The notes: generated by a model not told the origin, from the sequence alone. Shown: positions 20,755 to 32,829, counted from the first letter of the stretch. The stretch: 64,000 nt of DNA from Triatoma infestans (GCA_011037195.1 JAAEAF010014413.1:1-64000); one strand, 5' to 3'. Numbers and translations: made by a program.

Positions 20755-21661
20755 CTGAAACAATAATAATGTCATCTAATAGATACAACGAAACAGGAAA
20801 ATATTAACTGTGAACTTTGTGGAGAAATGGAGAGGGGGAATTAGTTTCATTTCCTGGCTATCTGCCCAGCTCTGGCAACTATACGATATCGTTATTTTCA
20901 AACTGAATATTTAAGTAGCAGGGTATTGTTAAAGTATGTTAACTATAAGGATTGGGCTGAAGTGATTAATTTTTGTAAAGAGGCATACAATTTCAGAGCC
21001 AAGACATGACGGTTTAGTTCCTAAAGGGGAGCTGTGACACTTTCTTTGTGCCTAGGGTCTGTAACATGTTCTGGGAACAGTGTGCAGATAGAATAGGAGT
21101 AGGGGTGATGGACGCTTGGCTTCTCGGAGATGTTTTGCTTACACATAAAGTAAATGAATCACTGGTAATATTTTTGTTGAGTGGATTGAAAGAGTTGTAT
21201 GTGGTAGGAGTTGTATATGGTAGACTAATAATTACAGCAGTTTGTATTGTGGGCCACCTCTAACCTGTCTGGCTAGATGTGTGCGTGCGACTTTGTAAAT
21301 CTATCCTTATCTCGGAACACTCTATTCTTCAAGAGTTGTCACAAATCACCAAGTTTTTATTTTTTCTATTATATTGCTTTGAAGAAGTTTATTTTAATTT
21401 TATTATTATCATTATTGTTGGGTCCTTTTATTTTTAATTAATCAGCGTTTTGGTTTTTATTTCATTTAACTGCAATCGCACAGTTTACTTTAATAAGGTG
21501 TGACTCCCTCAGTCGGCGATTACCATGGGACGATGTCTTTATATTTTGTTGCAAAATTGTAAACAAGAGAAAAATATCAAATAAAGACTTTTATTTTTAT
21601 CGTTATTATTAGATACAAAGAAATGTTGCTGTGTAGCGCAATGTAACATTGCATTCATATA
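20755..21661. other. Upstream of the first ACSF2 exon seen
   Basis: Expected to be ACSF2 intron or 5' flank. I could not identify an exon encoding a mitochondrial targeting peptide. Confidence 0.35.
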
Positions 21662-23216
21662 CACTCACCCGCAAAAAATTCCGGCCACTTACATGTAATA
21701 AATAATATAATATTGTCTGGCCTGCTTACAACAGTTATTTTGTTTTGGCAATTAATAGTTCAACATTTTTAGAGTATATTGAACTTTGTACATTACACTT
21801 GTGGTATTAAACAAAAATTAAATAAATAAAAAATGTTTACTAGTTTGTGTTCATTTATTATCAATTTGTTTATTTTTAATCAGTTCGAATTGATTTATAT
21901 TTGTGTTAACTTCGCTTTAGCTGGTCCCTTGACTAAGAAAATTAAAATTAAAAATTCGAATTTCAAAATGGCCCTTAGTGCCGAGGATGTTGCACGTGCT
22001 GTAGCACGTGGGCCGCTCCATCAGATATGCAGCCATTGCTATTGGTATTCCCTACCAAACTCTGCGAGATGCAATCAGCGTTACAGAGAAACAGGCTCAT
22101 ACTCAAGAAGGCCAAGCTCAGGGCGCCAAAGAGCCACTGAAGTGCGGGACAACCGTTTTTTGACACTGACAGTTTTACGAAATCGTCATCTGACAGCTGT
22201 TGAAGTAGTTCATCGCCTCCAAGAAGTTCGATGTGTTCAAATTTCTTAGAGAACAGCTCTAAGGAGATTGAATGAGCAAGGTTTGATGGCTCTTCGCGCC
22301 ACAAGAGAGCCAGAGAGCACCGAACCAGGGAGCACCGAATTTCTCGCCTTGAGTTTGCTCGGCAATACATCAATTGGTCTATTGAGCAGTGGGCAAGTGT
22401 ATTGTTTAATGACGAGCCCCGATTTGCCTTAAAGGCTCCAGACGGCCGTGAAAGAGTGTGGACGAGAAGACGTGAGAGATTAGCACAATGCAATTTTGCT
22501 CTCACTAGGCCTTTCCAACGAGGCTCTCTGATGGTTTAGGCAGATACAGTTACAAAAACTACGGAGTTAGTGATCGATCGAGGAGGTTCCATGACTGCAG
22601 CTCGGTATTTGGCGGATATATGCAAGTACATGTGGTCCCTACCATGCTGGAGGTAGGTGCGGAGTTTGTGCTAATGCACGATAACGCTCGTCCACACACA
22701 CAGCCCACACAGTGCAGGCCTTTCTTAATAACCATAACACTGATTTACTAAACTGACCTGCCCGTTCCCCTGAGTTAAACCCCATATGGCATCTGTGGGA
22801 TATGCTTGGAAGAGATCGGAGAGTCCTTCCTGAGACGCTTCAGGAGCTAGAAAGGGCACTTCAAGTCGAATGGGCTCTAATCTCACAAAACGCGCAAATT
22901 TCCCGCTTGGTTTAGAGCATGCCGAGACTCCTAGAAGCTGTGATAAAGGCAAGAAGAGGTAATAGGCAGTATTAGCACCATCCCACTAAAAAAAAATCAT
23001 CTAAAATTATATAAAAAAAAAAGTTTATTAAAATTTCAGGTTCACTTTTTTTTTAATTAATTATTTTAAATTTCCTGTACAATCCTATTTATTTGTTTTA
23101 TTTTGAAAATCACTTAACCTATAAACGTTATGAACAATAAAAATTATTAAAAATTTGAAAACTATATGTAGAAATAGTAAATTTTTCAAATGACCAGAAT
23201 TTTTCGCCGGTGAGTG
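21662..23216 (+). mobile_element. Tc1/mariner-like DNA transposon, inactive
   Basis: The terminal inverted repeats CACTCACC[C/G]GC[A/G]AAAAATTC match at 21662-21690 and, inverted, 23190-23216, with TA-rich flanks. The length of about 1.56 kb is usual for the family. The transposase inside is degraded. Confidence 0.9.
21968..22975 (+). pseudogene. Tc1-like transposase, multiply frameshifted
   Basis: From ATG 21968 (MALSAEDVARAV) an HTH region is readable as GRSIRYAAIAIGIPYQTLRD in a shifted frame (about 22010-22080, compensating indels). Then come GSGRQRATE-like, LRRLNEQGL, FNDEPRF (first catalytic Asp), MHDNARPH (second Asp) and SPELNPIWHLWDML. The third acidic residue of the DDE triad, normally Glu in PIEHLWD, is Trp here (TGG, 22787-22789). 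There are several other frameshifts and stops (for example at 22247 and 22540). Not functional. Confidence 0.88.
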
Positions 23217-23299
23217 ATATATCTATATAGCTAGTACCTCATTTGAGTATATTGTGTGTACATGCACTGTTCGTTGTATTACCGTGTTTGCTTGCATTA

Positions 23300-23475
23300 A
23301 ATATATTTGAGCTGAGCTACCCTTAGATTTTCTCTTCCTAGGAGCCCTACAGCTCACTGTCCGGTGTGGACAGTGTTGTCTGTAACAGGAGAACACTGTC
23401 CGGAGGCCGGCAGTGCACTGAGAAGGCTCCGGGCGCAAATGACCACAGATGTTGAGACGCCTTAAAAAAAAATAA
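23300..23475 (+). mobile_element. SINE family S1, head-truncated
   Basis: Reads GGAGCCCTACAGCTCACTGT through CCGGAGGCCGGCAGTGCAC to GTTGAGACGCCTT and an A tail (23464-23472). The tRNA head is missing or too diverged to see. Confidence 0.8.
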
Positions 23476-23678
23476 ATATATTATATTTGACTGTTTTTTA
23501 ATTCTTTATATTTTTGACTATAAACCTCCACTAAAAGTAACAGGTCTTGGACCCAATAGGCATCAATAAGGTCTGAGGTTATGGAACTTTGATTCTCAAA
23601 TAAAAGATAACTTTATTTAATGTGTCTGTGTCTGTGTCTGTTCCCTTATTGTACATATCGCGAACAATTATGTTCAGA

Positions 23679-23985
23679 ATGGAGCAAGATAAATGTAAAA
23701 TTCCGTTGTTTGATGGAAACAATTTTAATAACTGGAGGTATCGCATGGAAACATTGCTGGGCGAATACGATTTGTTGCAATTTGCACAAAACATTTACAT
23801 GTTTGATCCAGCTGGAAAAGGAAGATCCAGATATTAAAAAAGAAGAGTGCAAGAATATTAATAAAGAATTCACAAAGTAGGATAAGAAATGCAAATCACA
23901 TATTATTCAAAGAATCGCAGATAATCGGACCGCTTGGGTGTTGCTGGTTAAGATGTGTGATAAGTCGAATCAAATTTTCATATCT
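23679..23985 (+). pseudogene. Copia-type gag fragment
   Basis: Starts MEQDKCKIPLFDGNNFNNW, then RMETLLGEYDLLQF, the conserved N-terminus of Ty1/Copia gag polyproteins. A frameshift near 23815 leads to EDPDIKKEECKN, and after a TAG to DKKCKSHIIQRIAD, the next gag motif. A possible LTR edge or primer-binding area lies just upstream (23560-23600), but no LTR pair was found. Confidence 0.75.
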
Positions 23986-24620
23986 AGATTCTCTCCTATA
24001 TACTTGTACAAAGCAATTGTTTGGCTTTGGCAAAGTAAAGCCGTACATCATGTTAACCGATTTTCAACAATGCATTAGACACATAATCCTTCAAAAGGAA
24101 AAGCGGAGTAATCTAGCTTGGATTGGAGCCCTTGAGGCATCTCCTACATTAATAGAATACCCACTGGTCAGAGATTTTTGAAGTGTTTAGAGAAACAATG
24201 ACCAAACAATGACATATTTTACAGACGATTACATTCTAGTACAAATACTAACACAATAGCTCAATAGATCAGGGTAGCACAATAGATCTTTCAGGTCGCA
24301 GAATCCCTAGCTCTATAAACAAATCTAATATTATAAAGCTGACAGAACCGACATTTTACTGAAGTGATAATTCCCGAGAGCCTTGTAAAAATCAGTTTTG
24401 CTGGAAAAAGCGTTCATATAAAAGTGATTGGTCACAATCTAACTGATAGTTATAGTGCGCTATTTAAAAAAGATACCTAGTTCAATGCCTCAAAAAAAAA
24501 AAAAATAAAAGTAGCAATATTCATATATATTGCAAAGAAGATGATGGATAAATTCAAGATACCTTCTTCCAAATCTAAATATATTATCTAGGATTTTATT
24601 AACTGGCATACTTCTGATGT

Positions 24621-24660
24621 TCCTGACCTGTTTCGGATTTTCATCCATCGTCAGAGTAAG
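24621..24660 (-). ncRNA. Hammerhead ribozyme motif, left arm (family B)
   Basis: On the minus strand: CUGACGA, extra U, stem II GGAU-GAAA-AUCC, GAAA, CAGGUC cleavage side, then AGGAAC for stem I. The core is complete; stem III is ACAGGU, with one mismatch in its palindrome. Confidence 0.75.
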
Positions 24661-24777
24661 GCTATTAAGTTGTGTAGAGAGTTGACTTCAACTTAATGTT
24701 TCTGTTATGCATTACACTTCAGTGATGTGTACTAGAAACATTAAATTAAAGTCAACCCTCTATACGAACTTGATGGT

Positions 24778-24820
24778 ATTATTCTGACGACGAATGGAAA
24801 TCCGAAACAAGTCAGGAACA
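24778..24820 (+). ncRNA. Hammerhead motif, right arm, stem II mutated
   Basis: CUGACGA and GAAAC...GUC are kept, but stem II reads GAAUGGAAAUCC and no longer pairs fully. The partner of the intact left-arm motif. Confidence 0.65.
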
Positions 24821-25239
24821 TCAGAAATTTGCATACGGCGACGGATAAAATCCCAGATGTTATTCAGCATTCACATATTCAACTAAATATACTACTCTTA
24901 AATTTAGGAATATTTGGGACATTATGTTTTTTATATAAAGCATACCTTGCCATTGGACACTTGGAAACTGGTAACAGTTTCAAAGACTTAATAGAACTGG
25001 CAGGATCAAGGTCTTCTATGAGCTTTTATAATGAGAAAACCAATTACTTTTAATTATTCTATTCTTATTAACAAAAGCGTGTAATTATTATTATGAAAAC
25101 GTTTTTTATTTATTTTATTTGAATTGTTAATTTCAGGGCTAATTGCGCTGTAATTAACATTGTCGACTGACACTCACTCACCTCGCCTAATAAAGATGGA
25201 AGCCAGCGGTAACACTCCCTAATTAATTATTCGAACTAA

Positions 25240-26270
25240 CTACTCTTTTCATCTGTGACGAGAAGATCGCAAGGACATTGGGAGCCGTAAACGTCTGGGA
25301 GGTTGATCTGGAATACAACAATATGATAAATTCCAGATAAAAGGATTAGATTTGCAATGAAAAGTGTGTGGAGTTTGTTATGTCGAATTCGGATAACCTT
25401 ACAAAAGAAATTTTCAAATCTGTGTGAATGGGTAGATGTCAAACATAAAATGGAGCGTATTTGAACGTTTCATTAAATCTCGTAGTTCAATGCGTATGCC
25501 CAGGTAAGTTTAAATATACTTGTATATGAGTCGTTTGTTGATTAGTGACAGTTTTGATCTGTGGTCGAGCTCTTTTGAGTAGGCGATAGCATCTATCAGC
25601 TCTTTTAAGTTGGGTTCCAAGTTTACCTTTTATGTACATACAGCCCAAGATCGACATTGTAGGAGGTAGGAATGAAATTGTAATAGATTGATGGGGGAGT
25701 GATGCGGCGTAGTGGGAAAGTAATGTTTTCAGATTTGGTTTCGTTTAATTAATTTTCTTTTCTTGAACAATTCTTCTAACGAAGTGAGATGGGTTTAGAT
25801 GTTATAGGATAGCTATGTTAACTGGTTAAGTTAGAAGTTTCTGGCTGAGTTGGTATATCTGCAGTAAATATATTGCGAATTGGATAGGGCCTAGTACATT
25901 GCCTTGCAGTACTCCCGCTTCGGCTTTATAAATAGGAGGATCTGATCTGTACTCAAAATAGCAGTCAGATGAATAGGATTTTAGGATTAGGTAATAGGTG
26001 AATGGTAGTACGCACTTGAGCTTCCAGAACAACCCTGGGTGCCGCACCCGATCGAAGGCTCGCTTCACATCAAGGAAGACACTCGGACAACCCAACATTT
26101 CTCAAGGGAAGATGCGATGATGTCCACAACACGATGGCACTGTTGCAAAATAGAATGCAAACTGATGGTCTGGGATAATATTGGAAGAATGTGCTTAAAA
26201 AAATTTCCTAAGGATTTTGCCAAGGGTCAACAACAGGCTTGAAACCCTCAGGCAATTTCTTGTAACTAAA
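25240..26270 (-). pseudogene. Jockey-type LINE reverse-transcriptase fragment
   Basis: Minus-strand pieces in order: CHRVVDIIASSLEK (about 26160), VFLDVKRAFDRVRHPGLFWKL, LILKSYSSDCYFEYR and AGVLQGNVLGPIQFAIYL (26098-25826). A degraded thumb/C-terminal region with NKRLIYK and IELRDLMKRSN follows (about 25560-25450). It lacks the endonuclease and the YADD block, and frames shift several times. An old truncated copy. Confidence 0.8.
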
Positions 26271-26279
26271 ATGCTCCAC

Positions 26280-28250
26280 AGTTCTTTTTGACATATTTTA
26301 CTTCCTCTTACTGTTTAGCAGGATAATGCGATCGTCTCGAATTTTCAAAATTTAGTTTTCGTCCGGAATACTGAATATATGAACAAATATTTTAGCGAAT
26401 GGTCTGTGTTGGTGAGAACAAAATATCTCAAGAATGCAAAATTGCAACATTCTCATTTTAAGTAAACATGTATTTGAAGAAATGTTTCGGGAAATTTTAT
26501 TTTAAGCGAGCTACGTTGGTAGGATTACATCATAACGGTCCCTAAGTGCAAGTTTGGTTGGTACGTGTTCAGAGTAACTAAGTATTTAGCAAACATTGCA
26601 ACCGCTGCTACATATTTTTTATTTTTATAATTAAAGCTGAGAATTGCCGTAAGAAAAAGCAGTGTGAGTGCTTCACACCAAACTTTTCTTGGTATTTTCT
26701 TTCGAAGGGAGGTCATTCATTTTAGTACCTAGTCTTGTACACTCTCATATTCCAAATTAATGCAGTTTCACGTAGCTCTATTTTTTGCTGTTTAAGCCTT
26801 CATCCCCCCCCCCCAGGATATTCTATTCTTACTTAATTCAGAAATAATAAAAAAAAGGAATTGTTTCTTGATGAATGAATTGATAAAAAGTATTATTATT
26901 ATTATTATTTACATTTCGTGCTTAGCTTATTTGATATCATCTCCTTAATTGCTACTTTCCTTATTTAACTTTTGTAACTTTATTTATTCAGCAGATCTTC
27001 CAATTGACCTCGAACACTTGTATGTGGTCGAAATGGGTTGAAAAAACAATGATGTAGGAGTTACCCTGGGGTTTTCCGGCGTGTCGTCAGAGGAATTAAT
27101 CTACCATGAACTTTGCCAAACTCATTTTTCGTGTTTGGGCTGGTTAGGTTATTTGTTACTGGTTTAGGTTGAATTGTTAAGCCAGTTACATACTTTTACT
27201 ATCTCCAATTGGGGATCAGGTTACAGGCCCTCCATGGAGATTAATTCCAAAATCTTGTATCATTTTCTTATTTATTTATAGTCTATCCACTTTCTTTTTA
27301 TACATGCTCTCATAAATTCTGAATGATGCAATCCTAAAAAGACTCATTTTGAGAAGTCTCAAACAAAAATGGGTATAAAACGCAAATGAAAACGAGGAAC
27401 TGTTGGTAAATATTGAAATGGGAAGTTGCAAATACGATTGCATTTTTTATGTTCAAGCTATGATAATATTTATTTAAATCATTAATCCATAAAATTCATT
27501 TTAGGTATACCCATGAATATGCATTATTACGTATATAAAAATAATTGTTAATTTCATTAGGATCAATTTTGATACAATAATTTTTACCCATCTACGATTT
27601 AAATCTCTATAAGTCAAATTCTTCTTGCAAAAATGATTAATTACTGAGGAACTAACATATTTATAGTGTATTAATAAAATAGAAATTATTTAACATTCAT
27701 ACAGTTATGGAAAAAATATGTATCACCCAGTGTTTAGGGTGTATAGTCCGAGTAAGGAAGTGACATGAACGAAAGATACAGGCAACGTGGCAGGGTCGAC
27801 CACCCACTCAGCTGGGATGACACTACAAACATGCGCAACCCCACTTCGACCTCACTTATTTTTACCACTTTTTAAAAACTCGCAATTAACTATTATTAAA
27901 TAAGTGCAAAATCAATCTAATATTGCATTCAAATCTAATCTTGAATAAGTCGACACTAATAATGACACTAATTATGTTTTTTCAAGCACATTTAAGAATT
28001 ATTGATTTTTTACAACTTCAAGTAAGAGTACTTCAAGATTTAGATAAGCTGGATGGCACGTATACTGAAGTGGCAATTTCTTTGGCATTTAGAAGGCTTA
28101 ACGAACGTTTCAGCTCAAACAGGACACTCCAAAATTAAATTCCTTGGAAAATGTAAAAAAAAAGAAGAAAAGATAGTGCTATTATTTATATTGTTATTGA
28201 GCAATAATTAAGGCCAAAACTTAAAGAAAATAATTCAGTAAAATCGTACA
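26280..28250. other. Non-coding stretch with repeat fragments
   Basis: Family R pieces near 26.33-26.50 kb, poly-C near 26.81 kb and (ATT)n near 26.89 kb. No gene recognised. Confidence 0.35.
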
Positions 28251-28279
28251 TCCAGTTAAGGGAACTTCACCGAAGGCTG

Positions 28280-30240
28280 CAGTCTGGTGTTGATACATGA
28301 ACGGAATATCAAGTTTGACCGCTCAGAACTTTTCATTTTTGAGATGTTTTGTTCATGAACGCATTCAGAACATTTGCTCAAAACAATTTTTGTGCTCAAA
28401 GGACTATAGGTCCCATTTTGAATTGCTCGTCCGAGAATGACCAAAAAGTCAAATATAGGTGTTGGACAAAGAAAAAAAAATATGGACAGAAACACCCACA
28501 CTACTTTCATTTTCCTAATTGTTGTTAATGTAATTTAATTTTTAAAAAAATTCTCTACAATTGCAATGTTTACAAACGTTTAGTGGGTTGGCCTGACAAA
28601 AGGTGTCGGGGTAATACCTGAGTGGACACTGTGGCGCCCTCTGTCTCAACCTTGTAGCGTCAGATTAATTTTACACTGAACTGAGTAGCCTCCAATACCC
28701 CTCCAAAATCAATTTTTTTGACCTGGCTCAAAAGTGATACGTTTTTACTGTGCTGTAAACTTTAAGTTTAAAGGTATCGTAACCGCTTTCAAGAAATAAT
28801 GTAACAATCTCAACAACCTGTTCTGTAAAGACGCACTTAAGGCTTAAACAATTTTCTTCACTTTAGAGAAAAGCAAAATGCTACCGTTCCCTCAGAAACC
28901 CCCCAAAATTCAATTTTTCCAAGAAAATGATTTAAATAAAAGTTATAGCTACTGTAGTATAAAAAATTTAAAGAAAATCCTGAAAAACTGAAAAAAAATC
29001 ATTCACTAAAGTGACATTTCCGGTAGAGGGACTTTGCCCGTAACCATCGTGTCACACAGATACGGTGGTAGTACTTAAACGGAGCACAAGTTAGAACTTT
29101 CCGATTTTTCGTTTTCAAGATATTTTGCTCACATACACACAGACCATTCGCTTTGTACTCCATCCGTACTCGGGGAACCTCAAAACATGTATTTCCGGTG
29201 TAAACTTATTTTCGAAAATCTGACATGCCTGGGAGTAAGAGAAAATAATAAAAAAAAAATCTCGAAATATGGACTTGCACGCAGAGAAGTCGCGTTAACC
29301 CTAAAGAACCTCATCAGTATAATATATGATTCTGGCATACAATCATATGTCCAATATTAATCACCTATACAATATTAATCCACAGAAGCACTATTCTCAT
29401 TATACCATATTTGAATTAAATCGGTTACTGGACGTGCGGCTTTTTCTGAATAGTTTTCAGATAATTTGAAATTTTCTCGATAACGACAAAACGATTTCCT
29501 TGGAACTTTGAATGCTATCTGCAGAGATATGAACCTATCACTTTTATTTTATGTAAGATTTTTTAAAAATAGTTGTTTTTAGCTGGTTCTGTGGATTCTG
29601 AGATGTTAAAACTCAAATATGTTTGTTCAATATTATTAGCGGTCGGTCGGTACAATGTAATCATTCTCTACCTGCCTCTGTTGGTAGGCAGGAAGTTGTC
29701 CCCTGACCACCCGAAGGTGGACACCATTAGGCTAATGTTTTAGAACGGGAAGGTTATTAAAGGCTATTTTACTTTCTTTTTTTTAATTTAAGGCGCGGCA
29801 ACATTTATGGCCTCCTCAGGGCACTACCCATCTCCGGACAGTGTTTTCTCATTCCTCTAAGCAAATAACAAATACATATATATTAAGAGGAATAAGAGAA
29901 AGTGTTTGAGTGTTTCACACCAGATTTTTTACTTCCTCTTACTGAATACCAGGTAATATTCGATCATTAGAAATATTTGAAATTAAGTTTGTTGTTCTTT
30001 GAGGTTCTATGGGAATACATGTTTCAAAGTTATTTTTGTTTTTATACATAAGAATCAAATAATTCGAAAACTACGAATCGCAGGAAGTTCCAACTCGGTA
30101 TTCCATTTAACTACAACTAGCATTTTCGAGCAAATTCGTCAAAACGTAATGAAATAACAGAATTTCGAAACTTAAGGTTATTGCGTTTTTTTAAATAAAA
30201 GGCTCCTATTTTTTTTAAATTTGATATACCAGCTACACAT
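28280..30240. repeat. Cluster of family R repeat copies
   Basis: At least four diverged partial copies, recognised by blocks such as TTTTCGTTTTCAAGATATT, GGAACCTCAAAACATG and TATTTCCGGTG, one after another. A SINE S1 fragment (29780-29850, minus) is embedded near the end. Confidence 0.6.
29780..29850 (-). mobile_element. SINE family S1 fragment
   Basis: AATTTAAGGCGCGGCAACAT, CTCCGGACAGTG and the poly-T at 29776 match the tail half of the family on the minus strand. Confidence 0.65.
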
Positions 30241-30669
30241 ATAGAACATAATAACTAAGCACAGTATAAGGTCTATAGCTAAGGTTTAAGGTATAAAATT
30301 ATATTTATGTAACTAAGTCATATTACTTTTCTTTGAAACCTTTTCAGGGGTGACTGGGGGTGAGAATTGCGACTTTCTTATGGTGCATGATTCCATTATC
30401 CCAGTTTTGCACGTTTAGTAAACATTATAAGTTTGAAGAAAGTTGATTAATTAAAGTGTGAGAACTGCCGGGGAAGTTTCAGTGATGGTTTCATACCAGT
30501 TTCTCTATCTATATCCACAGCTTTATTATAATAAGTAAAAATGAAAATAATGGTAAAAACAAACCTCATTCACTTGGTTATTGACCACATTATAAAGATT
30601 TAACAGTATCCTATTTACTGTAGGAAGAATCTGGAAAACCGATCTTTAGAAAAAAAGTTAGAAGATAAA

Positions 30670-31056
30670 GAGTGAATGTTAGGTGCCGACGCTGACTGCG
30701 GCTATTGCGGACAGTTATATGGAGGGAGGTTTGGCTGGCACGTTGGAGGCGGCAGAACGCGGAGGCGGTAAAGTAGTGGGGGCTGTACGGCAAACAAACT
30801 CCACAGTTCTGTTCAAACGAAAGGCGGCCAGTTTTCTTTATTCGGTCAAATAGTGTGGATGTTCGAAAGTGTTCAAACAATTTTTTCAAACATAGAAATA
30901 TAACAAAAATTTATCGAAATTTTCCAATGAAATGTGCGAGACTACTATCAGGATTTAGCCTCCATTTTGGCTAAAAATAAAAACAAAAATAAATTAAAAA
31001 TAAAAGTTAAAAAAAATGTACAGGTTAGGAAGCTAGTTATCTTTTTTCAATCGGGT
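30670..31056 (+). promoter_or_regulatory. Candidate promoter / 5' UTR of nompC
   Basis: The 30.68-30.80 kb region is clearly more GC- and CpG-rich than the surrounding DNA (for example GGCGGCAGAACGCGGAGGCGG) and lies 250-380 bp upstream of the nompC start codon. No TATA box or initiator can be assigned with certainty. It could also serve a divergent minus-strand transcript. Confidence 0.45.
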
Positions 31057-31180
31057 ATGAGCAGTTCGACGAACGGTGGTAGGAAGAAAAGTGCCGGAAA
31101 AGTTGCACCAGGAGGTCCCGATGACAAAGCGTCTACTGCTAGCACCACTTCCAAGGATGAAACTCTGGACAAGAAGGATG
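31057..31180 (+). CDS. nompC: NompC/TRPN channel, first coding exon seen
   Basis: TRPN channels are mechanically gated cation channels of insect sensory neurons, with an N-terminal ankyrin spring and a TRP pore. From ATG 31057 the exon encodes a disordered Ser/Gly/Lys-rich tail: MSSSTNGGRKKSAGK, then ASTASTTSKDETLDKKD. It ends in phase 1 before GTCAGT. This composition matches the poorly conserved N-terminal tail of NompC. The identification rests on the joined exon at 44.15 kb. The frame is open upstream to an ATG at 30934, but that part is Lys/Asn low complexity and probably 5' UTR. The intron that follows is about 13 kb and filled with transposons. Confidence 0.75.
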
Positions 31181-31919
31181 GTCAGTTTAACTCTATGATA
31201 CGGCAAAATTTTAGAAAATTATTCCGAACTATTCGCCCTTGAATCTTGTCTACCAAACAGATGTTTCTATATCAGATTCAATATTACTTTAAAAATTTTA
31301 CCTATTCCCTCGAAATTTTTAATTTTTGAAACAAAAAAAAATATTCGTAGAAGTTACTAAAGTAGTAACTATAGTGGGTTCTCATACTAATCGTATATGC
31401 ATATTTTGAACCCCCAATAACAAAAAAATATTTTAAGAAATTATCTAAACAATTATGCCTGCAAAATGACTCCAGCGATTCAAAATTGAAACGAAACATT
31501 TGCTCCGCTTTCATAAATCTTTCATTTTTTCGGAAAAAATTGATATCGGAAAGCAAAGTGTCTTGGACAAACTTTGAGGTTAAGCATTCGTGTCCTCTTA
31601 CTTCATTGCACAGTTCCGCCATCATCACAATCCTAAAGCATTGCATGCATAAATATATTGCGAAAATTCCGATTTGAACAATAGGGGGGGGGAACATTAA
31701 AACAACTTTTCTACAGATTTTCAAACAGAAATCAACAATCAGAATTAATAATGTTACCCTTTGTTAAAACCTCAAAGTGTGTTGTGAAGCACTCACACGA
31801 CCTAATGTTCTCAGTTCAAATTGAAAGTTTGAATTTTTTCGTATTCAATATTTTGTTATCCTATATTGTATAAGGTGAGGAAAGTAATAAAATCCTCTTT
31901 ATTTCATTCAACAAAGATT

Positions 31920-32033
31920 GAAATTAGACATTCGCCTGTAACGAAACAAGCTACACGGAAATTAGACATTCGCCTGTAACGGAACAAGATACACGGAAAT
32001 TAGACATTCGCCCGTAACGAAACAAGCTACACG
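31920..32033 (+). repeat. Three tandem 38-bp units
   Basis: GAAATTAGACATTCGCCTGT followed by AACGAAACAAGCTACACG, three times with two or three substitutions, and the start of a fourth unit. Located in nompC intron 1. Confidence 0.9.
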
Positions 32034-32620
32034 GAAATTTTATCATCGCAGCAAACATCGCTATAGGAAATTTTTCTAGAATAATATTTAAAAGTTACAG
32101 CTCTTAATCTGAATAGTTTAAATTTAATTGGAAGTTGTAGGGCCCGTTTTAGAAGGAATTAGAAAAATGCAGTCGGTAAAATAGGACTTCCGGTTAACCG
32201 ATAATCTTCAGATTTGGAATGTCTCGTAACATTTGACTGCCCTTTATTAATACAGAGATAAAGTAACCATTCAGATTAAAGAAATGGTGGTTAATGGGAA
32301 GCGTAACGTCACAGCCCCCTCCAATCCAACTGAAATGAATTTTCATGGAAAAATTGTCCAAGTAAAAACTGTAATTCTATGTGTAACTCTAAAAGTTGGA
32401 ACACTGTATTCAGTAAAGTGATCAAAATCTAATTGTCGAGAACAGATATCGAGCTTGCACTTTATGCGACTTTCCGTTTCTGAGTTATGCCAGCTTACAC
32501 ACACACACACACACACACGATTTTATAAATACTTTTAAAAAGGAATTTCGAAAATCTGAAACGATTGCAACACTTCCTGTTATGGAAAGTGAAATTATGC
32601 GCTCGGTTTGATATCATTGG

Positions 32621-32768
32621 TTTCTATAGTTTCATCAGAGACATTTTCCGTGGTAGCCTGCTTCGTTTTGTGGTCATCGTCCGGTTTCGGGCGTTCGCCC
32701 ATCTTCAGGATGCGTTTTTCAGACAGTGTGCCAACACAGACTCGTACAGAGACTTAGCTTCACACTAA
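32621..32768 (-). repeat. Family A repeat arm with mutated hammerhead
   Basis: Contains the inverse of the outer block (CATCAGAGACATTTTCCGTGG), the TGTGGTCATCG block and the CAGTGTG block. Downstream (32790-32830) it keeps AAACTCTTAAACTAGGT, shared with the 60.8 and 61.4 kb arms. Confidence 0.8.
32675..32712 (-). ncRNA. Hammerhead motif with defective cleavage site
   Basis: On the minus strand CAUC/GAUG stem I, CUGAAGA, GGGC-GAAC-GCCC and GAAA are perfect, but the cleavage-side triplet reads GGAC instead of GGUC. The essential U before the cleaved base is lost, so the copy should be inactive. Confidence 0.75.
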
Positions 32769-32829
32769 CTGAGGTGTGTTTTTAAATACTAAACTCTTAA
32801 ACTAGGTAAAGGGATGTGGCCAGATGGGT

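Larger units (their letters stand above)
24572..24877. repeat. Family B foldback element with outward hammerheads in both arms
   Basis: Almost the whole 305 bp is one imperfect hairpin. The left arm (24572-24705) is the inverse of the right arm (24733-24877), with the loop around 24706-24732. Each arm holds, from the centre outward, a GTCAAC/AGTTGAC block, a hammerhead core and the outer module (GGATAAAATCC, CAGAT). Confidence 0.85.

Noticed and set aside
23560..23985. Complete Copia element
   Set aside because: Only the gag N-terminus is present; no protease, integrase, RT or LTR pair.
30611..30889. 92-codon minus-strand frame as the ACSF2 first exon
   Set aside because: Basic and start-proximal, but no donor leading in the required phase could be supported.
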